This document shows positions 23,098 to 33,963 of a stretch of 64,000 bases of DNA, in pieces; the first letter of the stretch is position 1, and every line of letters starts with the position of its first letter. The notes beneath the pieces were generated by a model that was not told where the DNA came from, searched no databases, and saw only the letters and a list, made by a program, of their open reading frames with translations. Both the position numbers and the translations under genes were made by a program. The stretch comes from Hyaloscypha bicolor E (lineage: Eukaryota > Ascomycota > Leotiomycetes > Helotiales > Hyaloscyphaceae). The stretch is taken from positions 821,289 through 885,288 of the forward strand of contig NW_020194644.1 of assembly GCF_002865645.1 (NCBI RefSeq), in the 5' to 3' direction.

Positions 23098-26000
23098 ATG
23101 GCGAGCTCGCCACCCGCGGGAAGCCTGCTCCAGGAGCCAAAACTACAGTTTAGCTTAAGGGAAAGATTTAATAGAGTGAAAGGGAAGCTCTCCTCGCCTC
23201 AATCGAAGGGTAATGTCGTCGATCCTAGTCCGGCCGTAGCTACTCCCGACACCGGAGCCCAGGCCATCGCTCGAGATCAAAACGTTGGAAAGGCAATAGA
23301 GCCTAGGACAGGTCCAACATCCCAGGATCATTTGTCGCCTGACAGTCAGCTCCCGACTAGAGACAGTGACACCGGGGAGAACACATCACAAACCCCCTAT
23401 GAAGTAGCATCAGCTGAAACTCACGTCCCGGAGATTCCTGAGCAAGTCTTCAAGCCAATACGCGAGGTCTGGAATGAAGCCTACGAAGACCTCAAAGCAC
23501 AAGATGAAGATCTCATCACTAAGTACGAGGTCAGGTTGCGGTACAATGTGTACGGTGCACTGGCATCAAAGGCTCTGAAAGTAGAAAGAGCCGAGCTGAT
23601 GAAGAGTGTCGTGGACATGAAGCTGGAACAGTACAAGGAGGACGCCTGGAAAGTAAAGGCCCTTGGGGAAGAATTTCTTGTTAAAAATATGGCAAAGCCT
23701 TTAGTGGGAGTTCTGAAATGGGCAGACCAATATGTGGGTGATGCACTAAAGAGCAATCCAATGGCTTCTTTCGGATGGGCTGGAGTGATGGTTTTCGTGC
23801 CAGTAAGTTTTCTTCGCGCCAGCTCCAGTGGTCAATTGGGTGTGAATCAAACAGAGCTAAAGTAAATTGCGATGATTGATAGTTACTCCTCAATCCGTCT
23901 ACACAAGAGAAAGCTCTATTAGAAGGACTTGCTAGTGTCTCCGGTGTTCTCGTTCGCAGCACAATGCAAGAGAATTTGTATTTTCGACGGTGGGAGGCAA
24001 ACGCGGACAAAAATGATAGGGCTAATTTTATGCCATCGCATAAAGAATACAGAGACACCCTAAAAGCGCTATATGTCCTCGTGCTAAGGTATCAAGCGAC
24101 AAGTGTTTGCTATTTCACCAAGAATGGAGGACTTCGAGTACTCGCGGATATGGTGAAGTGGCACGCATGGGAAGATATGCTGAAAGACGTCAAGAAGCAG
24201 GATGAAGCCATGTGCCGTACTTATGACTTGTTGAGCGATGTGAAGATCGAAGAGGAATTCGAGAAACTGGATAAGAGACATGGGGAGATGGTGGAAATCT
24301 TCAAATCAGGATTCAGTGATGTTGTGGCACTCCGGAAAGCTATCGAGACAGCGCGACTCGACTACAACCATACCGAATTGCTGAGCTGGCTGAGCTCGGT
24401 GGATCCTTCGCAGAATTACAACAACGCTCGAGGCAAATACGAGAACGGCGGGCACGGCACGGGGGACTGGCTGGTACGGAACAATGAAGACTTCAAAAGG
24501 TGGAAAACTGCACCCAATTCTCTTATGTGGCTTAACGGGAAAGGTCGGTTCTAGATTCGAGACTATGATTTCGCCCGTAATGCTGACATCGATAACATGT
24601 AGCCGGTTCCGGAAAATCGGTCCTAAGGCAAGTTTCCATACTTTCGGGTTACTAGATCAATGAGCGCTGACAAACGCTAGTTCTTCAGTGATCAGCCACT
24701 TGAAAGAAGCTCATCAAGGAGACCCTCAAGTAGCCTTGGCATACTTCTACATCAGCTTCAACGACGAGCAGAAACAAACTGCTGTCGGAATGATCGAATC
24801 AATCGTTAAACAGATATGTTGCTGTCGGCCTGATACTCCTCTATCAATCAAAGCATTAGAGGACTTGAAGGCGAGAGGTCATCGACCTGACCTCCAAACG
24901 CTGCAGAGTATTCTCGTCGAGACGCTCCAAGGCTTCTCCAGCGTCTATGTGATAGTCGATGCGCTTGATGAGTGCCCCGACGTAGACTACGGCCGGGATG
25001 TTTTGTTAAGTTGTCTTGCCACTATTCATCAGAAGAGCTCAAGGAATCTGCATATGTTCTGGACAAGTCGGAGGGAGAAGGACATTGAAATTTCATACCG
25101 TTCAATTGAATCCCGATTCGAAAAATGGGACATTGATCTATCAGCCTACAAACCTGCCCTCGACCACGACATTGGATTGTTCATCGACCGTACTCTATCC
25201 TCAATAACTTATAACTCATGGCCTAGAGAGCTCAAAGACGAAACGAGGAAAGGACTCATCGAGAAGTCCGATGGCATGTATGTCCTCTGGTTCCGGAAGC
25301 ATCTTATGCACGACGTAAAAGAGATCCAAAAATCCTAACATGAAACATAGGTTCCAATACATATCTTGTCAGTTCGAAGCCCTACGGCCACTCAGAGGGG
25401 CAGCAAAAATCAAAAAAGCACTGGACGATCTTCCCAAAGGCCTGGATGCAACATACAATCGCATGCTTCAACGCATAAACCGAGAAGACCAGAAGCATGC
25501 TGCAAGGGTGCTAGAGTGGCTCTCGTTTTCTCTTCGACCTCTCTTGCTGGAAGAAATTGCGGAGATATTCACCCTCGACATTGAAGCCGACGAACCGTTT
25601 GATGCAGACAATCGTCTTGTGACTCCTATCGCTGTATTGGACTTCTTAGCCGGCCTTGTCACAGAGGTTCCTCGACATATAGGAGATGAAGACGATGATC
25701 ACCACGCTAGGAAGAACGCAGACGTGATTGAAATAAGGCTTGCACACTTCTCAATCAAGGAATATTTAATATCTCCCCGGATGTCGTCAAACAGCTCTGC
25801 GACATTTGGCATCAAGGAAACAGACGCAAACATACACATCGCCGAGTCATGCCTAGCTTGCCACCTGCACTTGAGCAAGACTATACTTGCGACACCATAC
25901 CTCCTTCGGGAATATCCTCTTTGGGAATATGTTGTTGCATACTGGCCAAAACATCTTGACCTAATTCCTTCTGACAAACGCACCCCCTCAGTCACAAAAG

Positions 26001-26974
26001 GAGTTCTACAGGTCTTCACGCGGAGATCTCAGAGTCTTCTGAACATGGCGCGAATCCGAGATCCAGATCATCCGGACTGTGACCCAGATTATCACAAAAC
26101 AGCAGACAAACTCGTTCTGCCACTCTACTATGCTTGCTCAATCGATGCACTGAAGCTCGCTGGAATCATTATCGAAGCAGAAGGCATTTCCACCATCGGC
26201 GAAGTATCAGACAATGGTAGTTATGGAAATGCACTTCAAGCAGCTGCCTGGCATGGACACGAAAGAGTCGTGCAGCTCTTGCTCGACAGGGGTGCTAATG
26301 TAAACGCCCAAGGAGGATCCTATGGAAACGCACTTCAAGCAGCTTCCTATCGTGGGTACGAAAGCATCGTGCAGCTCTTACTCGACAGGGGTGCTAATGT
26401 AAACGCCCAAGGAGGATCCTATGGAAACGCACTTCAAGCAGCTTCTTACTCGGGGAAAGAAAGCATAGTGCAAGTCTTACTCGACAAGGGTGCTGATGTG
26501 AATGTGACAGGAGGACCTTATGGAAATGCACTCCAAGCAGCTTCCTACTGGAGTAAAAAAAGCATAGCGCAGCTCTTACTAGACAGGGGTGCTGACGTGA
26601 ATGTGAAGGGAGGAAGGTGGGGAAATGCCGTACAAGCTGCCGTGGCGTGGGGCCATTGGGAAGTTGGAGAGCTGCTTCTTTCAAAATGCGCCAAGGTTGA
26701 CCTGCCGGGACCGGAGTGGGGGGAATTGCTCGCCAGCGTAGAAGCAGAGAGGGGCACAAAGTGGGGCACCATCTTTTTGAATCGATTGCGGAAGTTGCAG
26801 GAGAATCCGAGAGTGGAAGGACTGTTACAGATGCGGAAGGAGGAAGAGAAGGAGGAGGAGAGACGCAAAGCAGAGGAAAGATGGTTGGCAGAGGAAGGCA
26901 AGGGACTAAACTCCGATTCTAGTAGTGATAGTGATGCAGAATTTTCTGATATATCATTGGACGAGTATTCTTGA
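23098..26974 (+). CDS. NLR: NACHT_N - NACHT - ankyrin-repeat protein
   Basis: Five exons: 23098-23802, 23883-24543, 24603-24627, 24681-25277 and 25351-26974, giving 1203 residues. Introns are 80, 59, 53 and 73 nt. The third is GC-AG (donor GCAAGT); the fourth has donor GTATGT and branch TCCTAAC. Residues about 115-330 form a NACHT_N-type domain (EVWNEAYEDLKAQDEDLI; LLLNPSTQEKALLEGLASV). The P-loop GKAGSGKS is at 454-461 and depends on the 25-nt exon 3. Walker B (VYVIVDALDE) is at 552-561. Five ankyrin repeats of 33 residues span about 953-1117, followed by a Glu/Lys/Arg-rich coiled tail ending in an acidic Ser/Asp stretch. ATG 23098 (G at -3 and +4) is preferred over in-frame 22984, whose context is poor. 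Fungal NLRs sense non-self ligands through their repeats and signal through N-terminal effector domains. The unspliced sequence looks broken, but all joins are in frame and restore conserved motifs. Confidence 0.88.
24603..24627 (+). other. 25-nt microexon carrying the P-loop
   Basis: The exon supplies AGSGKSVL of the Walker A motif. It lies between a GT-AG intron (24544-24602, branch TGCTGAC) and a GC-AG intron (24628-24680, branch GCTGAC). The GC donor sits in the strong context AAG|GCAAGT that such donors require. Skipping the exon would delete the nucleotide-binding loop and also shift the frame (25 is not a multiple of 3). Confidence 0.8.
26219..26614 (+). repeat. 99-bp tandem ankyrin-coding repeats
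   Basis: Four 99-bp units start at 26219, 26318, 26417 and 26516; a fifth, more diverged unit starts at 26615. Units 1-4 share long identical runs, notably around ggaaa(t/c)gcact(t/c)caagcag and the aggggtgct block, and units 2 and 3 are nearly the same. Each codes one 33-residue ankyrin repeat opening with YGNALQAA and containing LLLD(R/K)GA(N/D)VN. Confidence 0.93.
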
Positions 26975-27529
26975 GAGCGAGGCCAACGATCCCAGAGACT
27001 TAGACCAACAAGAGCCAAAATAGCTAGAACAATATCCTAGAGCCTTCTTATTACTTTGAAGCGGACCATTCTATCCTGAAAAGACAATGAAAACTCGAGC
27101 GAGCTACCTGCTCTGAGATGAACAACTAAGCGAGCGAGGCAAACAACAGCACTGGGACCAGGAACCCAACCACCGTCAAGGTGCAAAGTCCCTAGACACG
27201 CCAAGAAGAAAGGATACCTGGTTGTTGCATGATCTGGTATGATGCTCCGGGAACAAAACCCAAGTCCCTAGGTCTGCTTCACCAAAGTACCAAGGTTCCA
27301 AGTTGAGGGGCAACAGGCAACAAAGCAACCCCCACTCCCTCCCCCCCCGGTTAATACCTCAAGAGTGTCGAAAGCACGGCAAATCTTGGAACTTTCAAGC
27401 CTCATGATATCGTATTTTATACAAAATGGCTACAGATAGGTTAGTATATAGCATACAGCTCTTCAAGCCTTGATCTACCTCTTCATATGGAACAACCTGT
27501 GGCCCTCCTTCTGGGTCGTCTGGCCTTAC
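26975..27529. other. Intergenic between NLR and broken PPR gene
   Basis: Normal composition with no convincing gene. It should hold the NLR 3' UTR. A C-rich run occurs near 27330-27350. An 83-codon plus-strand frame at 27487-27738 is antisense to the end of the PPR pseudogene and has no domain. Confidence 0.5.
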
Positions 27530-28470
27530 TTACACGTCTCCTTCCTTCCATACATCGGGATATAAACCCTTCGCCCACTCTTCCACGAGATCCTTCCCGT
27601 GCTGACTTAGGATGCAATTATAGAATTTTCCCAATCTGTTATATAAAGTCAGCAAGAATATTGTCAAGTGTGGGAAGGAAAGGGGACATACATCAGCATA
27701 TTCAACTTAAGCGACGAATCGTTCTCCATGACTTCTAGCACGTCTCTCGCCGCCTCAAACTTCCCCTGAACAGACAATGCACTAATATACGCCGCAGAAA
27801 CCTCGCCCGTAACCTCAATCTCCATCCTGCGCATTTTGGTTCAGATATCCCGCGCTTTACGGTCACCAAACGGCTTGCGCCCATAAGCCCAGAACTCGAT
27901 TTCTTGAGACTTGTAGATTAGGCCTTCATTAGTATTGGTAATGTTGTCCCAGAAATCCAGAGCGCGATCTGTACCGTCGTAGGCTGTGTGTGTAAGGCAG
28001 CATCAGCGAGTTGTAAAGTCTCGTGTTGGGCTCAATCGAGATGTCCATTTTGAGACGTTGTGCACCATATCCAAGCTCTCGCGGTCCTCGCACTTCGCGA
28101 TGCCCACGAAGCATTGAACATAAGTTTCCAGTTTGGGGCGACGGTTGAGGATGGAATGTTGGCGCATGTGGCCGAAGACGTGGCAAGCCATGTTAGATCG
28201 GTTGCGGGAGAAAACTTCGTTCATCATCTGCGTGCGCTGTTCGGTGGCCGTTTCGTCGAAGACTTGGCGATCAATTAGTGCCTATGCAACAACCGCAACA
28301 TTTGGCTGCACCTCGGTCTCCAATACCGTCGCAGTATCCAGACCTTTCAAAATGCCACTCGACTTCCCAGTAGGGATTCCATTATACAGCCCATTAATAA
28401 TCTCCAACGCCGCCAGCTCCGAAGACAGTGTCTGGTCTCCTGCTACTAGTATTGGATTATTACCCTAACT
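27530..28470 (-). pseudogene. Broken PPR-type gene, resembling CIA84
   Basis: The minus strand reads as the C-terminal half of a pentatricopeptide-type mitochondrial protein. Recognisable blocks are HVFGHMRQHSILNRRPKLET, MDISIEPNTRLYNSLML, FWDNITNTNEGLIYKS and HGKDLVEEWAKGLYPDVW, ending with TAA at 27530-27532. A normal 56-nt intron survives (27636-27691, donor GTATGT, branch GCTGAC, acceptor ACAG). Breaks: a TAG near 28275 where Gln is likely, a 1-nt deletion near 28045, a 4-nt ACAC-type insertion near 27985, and TGA in place of Trp in the ARDI-stop-TKMRR segment near 27852. The block order recalls the complex I assembly protein CIA84, but that name is from memory. It could be a transposed or duplicated fragment of a functional copy elsewhere. 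Confidence 0.65.
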
Positions 28471-28999
28471 CTTATCCTCCTCGTCCGCTATAATAGTATC
28501 GTCTCTATTATGAAATTCAGTCTCGGTATCTGTTTGCGGCTCTTCGGTCGCTTTCTGTTAGTACCGCGAGGGCGAGCTTACTATCTTTCGTATTTCTTCT
28601 TGGTTATAAACTCGAAGATTGAGTAATGCTTCCGATAGCTGTATTACCGGCGGCGATCGGGCCTGAGCTACTATCTCGGTTAGTGCTAATGCCATCCCAT
28701 TAGGGTCTGGCTCGTTCCTGTTCTCCTCGATCGTAGTACTCGAGGTTTCTCCTATTTTTCCGACGGAAAGAAAATTCGTTATTAGTATAAGCTATAGATT
28801 AGGGTAGTAGCGAAGGAGGCAGCGGTATCTGCTCTAGTAACATATCTTCCTTAACTGAAATTCTCTTCGAGTTCGATATATTATTTGAGGTATTAGTCTT
28901 TACGGATAGCTTAGTCCTAAATAGCGAATCGGCTTCTAATAGTGGTATATACCTTTATAGTAGGTTGGATTTGAATGGTATGTCTGATTTCGAGGAGGG
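28471..28999 (-). other. Decayed coding-like stretch upstream of the PPR fragment
   Basis: The minus strand here has protein-like frames (for example EIVAQARSPPVIQLSEALL) with scattered TAA/TAG codons, continuous with the PPR fragment. It may be the N-terminal part of that gene or the 3' part of the RIP-damaged gene to its right; the boundary cannot be placed. Confidence 0.4.
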
Positions 29000-30430
29000 C
29001 TATACCCCGAAGAATAGTACTAATTTGAAATCTTTAATATTAGATTCGATACCCGCGCTTTCCTTCTCTTTAACCTCTAAGGCTGCCAATTCTTTAACGA
29101 GAGTCTTGTTATCTACTAGAGAAACTTCGTAGTACTCTAACAGTTTCTTAGCAGTAACTATCTCCTGCTTCGTATCCAATAGCTCGATAAATTTCATTTA
29201 TTGCCACTTTAAGCAATATGCCGTATTATATAGCGCTGCTCTTTTCATAAAGTCTACCTAGTCTCCCAGTACCTTAAATAATCTTTCTATACTAATCTCA
29301 AACTACTCCTAATAAGTACTAGTATATTCTCTGCCATAATTATACCTCCGCTCCCGGCGCCACTCCTTAATTAGCTCGTAGTAAGTAAGAGTCTCTGCTC
29401 GTCGTATATATAGTACGTTATCTACTTTAAATAAAAGGTTTGGATTATACCCGTACTTAGACTATTATATGAGGCCGTCCGCAACTAACCATATAGTATA
29501 ACTAATCTTAATATAGCCTGGTGAGGAATATTAATCGAATATATAGAGTGAGCTAGTCCGGAAGTCATTATCTATAAGAAACTCGAGGAGCTTCTGAGAG
29601 ACCTTATTACCGGGGCCAGGGCTTATAATATACGGAGCGAACTCAGATTACGGGGCCCGGTAAATCGAGGCCAGAGATAATGTGGAATCTATTAATATAT
29701 TAGAGTTACTGGGACAAAGGTTATACCGAGTCTGGCCTTTAAATAATTGAATTATAGAGATAGCGTCTATACTAGGATACTTGGGTAATGAGTTTGTAAT
29801 AGGCTTGGGAGGTATTCCATTAATAATGAATATTAATTGGTTAGATCCAAAGCTCGAGTTAATTATAGTATGGTTCGGGCTTAATACTTGCGTAGTACTA
29901 GTACTATAATTATTATTATTATTCTCCTCGGATATAGGAATAGAGGAAGTAGAATAGTATATTATAGTAGTAGCGTATCTCTAGACCTTATCTAGCCATT
30001 ACTTAGCCAGCGGTAATAATTCTTAACGGTTCCCTATACGAATTTAATATTTTGCCTGGCCTAATATATAGTAGTAGTATAAGATATAATCTATTAGTAA
30101 GTCGAGATTAATAGTCCCATATGGCAGTATACTAATTAGTCTATATAGTTTAATAGCTCTTTCGTTATTATTAGATAGCCAGGTATATCTCTCTTCTTTT
30201 TGGGTATAATATATGTATTTACGGTCTGTTAATGGATCAAGTTCATGGAATGCGATATACTACTCTGGCCCAGGATAGAAAGGCATATGTATTATTATCG
30301 CTAGCGTGAAAGTTGATACGAATAGAGAAATGAATTATACGGTTTACTAGAGGGTAGAGAGAGGGGCTTTTATATATTTTAATATGGTATTAATGACCTC
30401 TGCAAGGGATTTACTAGCGCGGTCGCTCAT
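29000..30430 (-). pseudogene. RIP-damaged gene of unknown function
   Basis: From an ATG at 30430-30428 the minus strand reads MSDRASKSLAEVINTILKYI, a hydrophobic segment (FISLFVSTFTLAIII), then LSNNNERAIKLYRLISILPY and a long globular-looking sequence to a stop at 29000-29002. About a dozen in-frame TAG/TAA codons interrupt it, nearly all where Gln would fit. Outside those stops the frame stays open, so damage is mainly CpA-to-TpA change with little indel decay. The last uninterrupted part (29197-29000) is Lys/Glu-rich and coiled-coil-like. The N-terminal hydrophobic segment suggests a membrane anchor. I do not recognise the family. Confidence 0.6.
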
Positions 30431-31016
30431 AACTTATGGCGATAATGGAGATAGGAATAGGAACGATTGAGTCGCAGCTCCCAGAGCAAAATCGGGCACG
30501 TGGCTGCTCTTGGAAAGTTCTAGAAGAACGCCACACTTTATCTGCATTCGGTATAATATGCAATATAATACGGCTAGATGACTATTAATACGGTATCATA
30601 TTAGCGCGATAAATTCGCTTGGCGTTATATGCCTCCCCTTCGTCCGGATAAACTCGGCGCGTACGTTTCCTTGTAGTCTGAGTCTTCAAAACTTGGAGCT
30701 ATATTCTTTCTTGATACAGCAGAAGGCGAAATAGGTGTCGTTTATTTTTCAGATACTGTAATTATTTTACCGAGCTCCGTTTCCGAACACTTGCGGCTGT
30801 GCACCTCTGCCCCGTTACGGCGGTCGCCCCGCGAAGCCTGTGGAAGCAAACAGTGACGGTCTGCAGTGGTGACCCCACACTTTACGTTGTGCATCATGCG
30901 GGGTTCTTCTCATGATAACATGCCCACACCATTGCGATATTGTGTTCCCCTCTTGACATTGCCTTTCCGGAGAGGGTACTGTAAAAGACAGTCCCACAGC
31001 CTCGAGGCTCATCCCA
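30431..31016. other. Intergenic, putative divergent promoter region
   Basis: Lies between the start of the RIP-damaged gene (minus) and the deaminase gene (plus). A segment at about 30640-30700 (tccggataaa ... gtcttcaaa) resembles 35045-35105. No gene is visible. Confidence 0.5.
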
Positions 31017-33963
31017 ATGGCCCGCGTCCGAATCATTACTTCACTCCCCGCGTCGTCGGGCTCCAGCGACGCCTTGGAATGGCGTTTCCCTCCTGACCTA
31101 GAGTCTGAGATTACCACCCTGGCCGCCTTGTGCCAAGTTAAATAACAGCAGAGAGTACCTATCGCTCCTTCTACCCAGGAGGGGGATGATGATGTGGACA
31201 ATTCGGCGGAGGACGATAAGTGTACTAATTTCTTCTCTCGACTCTCCCTGGATGACGACACCGAAATTAAGAGCGGCTTTCTCGATCGACTCGCCGAGTT
31301 GCTTTGCTATAAGAAAGACCCCGCATTGATTGCCAGCACGGCCTTAATATACAGTGACGAGGAGGCTACTATCGTCGCCGCCCGGAACTCGTCTTCGGGC
31401 GGGGACACGTGGTCACATAGGGACTGCAGGATGCTCGAAGACCTATCCGAAATCCTTGAAAGAATATCCTTTGATGGTCTGTATCTTTCTGGAAACTTAC
31501 CTTACCCGTCCACGGAATTGACGCTTGGCGCAGATACTTTCGAGTCTCACCCACTTCCTCGGCTACAGCGCACTTTGGTCGAATATTATTGCGAACGGAT
31601 TCGGCACCACGCCCAAATTGTCATGTCCATAGAGAATGGGAAGACGGGATTAACGTTCTTCAAAGAGGACGGATGTGGTGGAGTTGCTTCCGGCCGTCTG
31701 GATGTTTACCAATTTGCTAAAACCGTCGAGGACTTGTCTCACAACACCGACTTTTATGCAAAACTAAAGGCCAATCTGACATCTACGAAGCTCCGGCGCA
31801 TTGTGGATGAGTTGGGGTTTATCAGAAGGCCAATGCAAGGCGTAGTTGATCTCTTCCTCGTCGCTCAGAGGTGCTCTGGTTTTCGCAATATCAAGATCAT
31901 CTTGCTGAACAGTCTCCCAGCTAGGAAAGTCAAGGCATGGCAGCTGCCCGAGGCAGATACTTCCCTCACTGCCCAACTAAAAGCGAGGTTCTACACAGAG
32001 GCCAAAAAGAAAAAGAACATTCATGCCGAAATGATGCTGATGATGTATCTCCTTGGCCTCCGGACCCCTAGATTGGAGGTTTTCCCATATCTTGGGATCA
32101 GCAAGAAAACGTGCCTTCTTTGTGGCCACGTACTTAAGGAGATAGGTCAATTCGAGACTCGAGGGAACCACGGCAAGTGTTATTCTCAATGGACACTTCC
32201 CTCAACGCTGTGGACCGAGCCTGAGACCACTGAGAAACTAGACATGGCCGTCCAGCGTTTAAGAGATATCCTTCGAGAGGAAACGACGGAAGAGGTTCCT
32301 CATATGGATGCAGAGAAGGAATCGGTGATTGCAGCCCCAATCCCGCCAATATATAGGAAGGTGACGACGATTTTCAATGCCGTGGTTGAGGACCCCAGAC
32401 TTCCAGGGAGGGAAGCAGAGTGGATTTCGGCGTTTCGTAGGCGTGGTAGCGAAATCGGGTCCGTCGCCCAGTCTTACTCGTTAGCTCATCCTTAGCTGCT
32501 CATTATACTAACAATATACTAGAACGGCTCCTACCGAGGATGGACGCCCCGTCATTTCCGACTTGAGGCATGACAAGGCAGGCGCGCCGAGGGGAGATAC
32601 CGAGAGTCCCAAGATTGCTAATCCAACAGCTTGCTCGTTCTGCAAAGTCACCGGCGAACTCGCCAATACCTGTACAAATTGTGGTATTGCCGCCTACTGC
32701 GATATCGATTGCTGCCATGCGGATTGGTATCGACACAAGTTTTCTTGCAGCCTAGGGAGGCCAATCGATGTTACAGATTACTTGGTGCTCGCCTGCCACA
32801 CGAACCAGTATCCGCAGGAAGATGATGTAGCCGAACAATACGGCTTTATGTGCTTTGCCACTGGGAAGGATCGGTCGAGGCTCTTCAAGCTTTACCGCCG
32901 GCTCGTAATTGAGTGGAACATAGATGAGGAGGAGCTGCGTGCTGCGGTGAAGCAGAACAGGCTCAAAGAGATGCTTACTTTTCGGTGCGGTCAAACCGGA
33001 GATTTCGTAATGTCAAGTGACAAGCAGTGGCTGGAGAGCCAAGAGGGATTCGGAGTCAACGGCAAAAGCCAGGGGCTCATCACTATCATTGAAGCGGCTC
33101 AAGAAGAGCTCTTGAGGTCCGACGAAAGAAAATTGCCGTTTACCGAACTTCAGCCCCCCGAAAAGCGAAGTGCACTTCTGTTCTATGTCCAGATTCGCAA
33201 TGGATTCAAGCCAGATGTTGACGAGGACAACTGGATCTTGTTGGGATTTTGCACAGCCCCGGACGCCATCTCGGAAGATCGACTCTGCTCTGCATATGAA
33301 TTACTTGTTGGGCGCTGCACGTTTAATGAGTTCGTGAGTTCTATGACAGAGTCGGGCATCGTGGAATTGTTCGGCATATACGGGCTTGCGGACCGAATCT
33401 TGTGCATGCGCAATTTCAAGGATTTCATGGCCACAGTAAAGAAATGGCACCAAAGCGTATGGGAGCTTAAGCGATTTACACGCATGAACGTGTCTGATCC
33501 GTTCCGAGCCGTTGTGGTTGACTACGGCTTTATGAATTGCAAGGAAGCACGCCAACGGATGCAGCTTCGAAAGATGTACCAGGAGTACTTCGAAAGGGGA
33601 GAAAATGAGATGAAGCTCCACGAGGCTTGCATCGCCGGGAAACTGGCAAGCTTCCTCCAGTCAGTCTGTGGTAGACTGCTGATGCCCCCGGACTTTCTCA
33701 GCAATCCGTACCCGTTGGAAAACTACCCTCTGATGGGGATGGTGGCGCATTCCGTTACAATGTGTCCTGAGTCTGCATTGGATCAAGTTAGGGCTCTAGA
33801 GTTGGCCCGAGGGGACGAGTCAATGATAATAACTATTCCAAATGCTGAGGATGAAGCTCACATTCGCTTCCTTCATGACAGAGCTGCGTTTCTAGGAACG
33901 GGACTGAGAAAGCGATACTATTCTGGTTCAGATGAGAGATATATTACGGAGTTTACGATATAG
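31017..33963 (+). CDS. Predicted OTT_1508-type deaminase fused to MYND zinc finger
   Basis: Proposed exons are 31017-31136, 31179-32479 and 32523-33963 (953 residues). The ATG at 31017 (ccaATGG) is needed because the second frame has no in-frame ATG before its conserved region. Residues about 60-400 form a fungal nucleic-acid deaminase domain: HAE (322-324) and CLLC (C352, C355) give the H...C-x2-C zinc site of the cytidine-deaminase fold, with RGNHGKCYSQW (368-378) downstream as in OTT_1508-like proteins. A MYND finger at 511-549 has the full spacing C-x2-C-x9-C-x2-C-x5-C-x3-C-x7-H-x3-C. The 400-residue C-terminus has no recognised domain. Both introns are very short (42 and 43 nt) with weak donors (GTTAAA, GTTAGC); the second has branch TACTAAC. 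An alternative 64-nt second intron (32459-32522) also keeps frame. If the second intron is wrong, there are two adjacent genes. Substrate unknown. Confidence 0.75.

Noticed and set aside
24544..24690. NACHT gene as a pseudogene broken before the P-loop
   Set aside because: The stop at 24554 lies in an intron. Splicing 24544-24602 and 24628-24680 restores the P-loop and the downstream helix exactly in frame, and the rest of the gene is intact.
28060..28468. Plus-strand open frames over the PPR region
   Set aside because: They are antisense to clear PPR-type sequence on the minus strand.
31017..33963. Deaminase as an agent of the RIP seen in this window
   Set aside because: RIP is known to depend on RID/DIM-2-type DNA methyltransferases and heterochromatin factors; nothing in the sequence connects this gene to that pathway.
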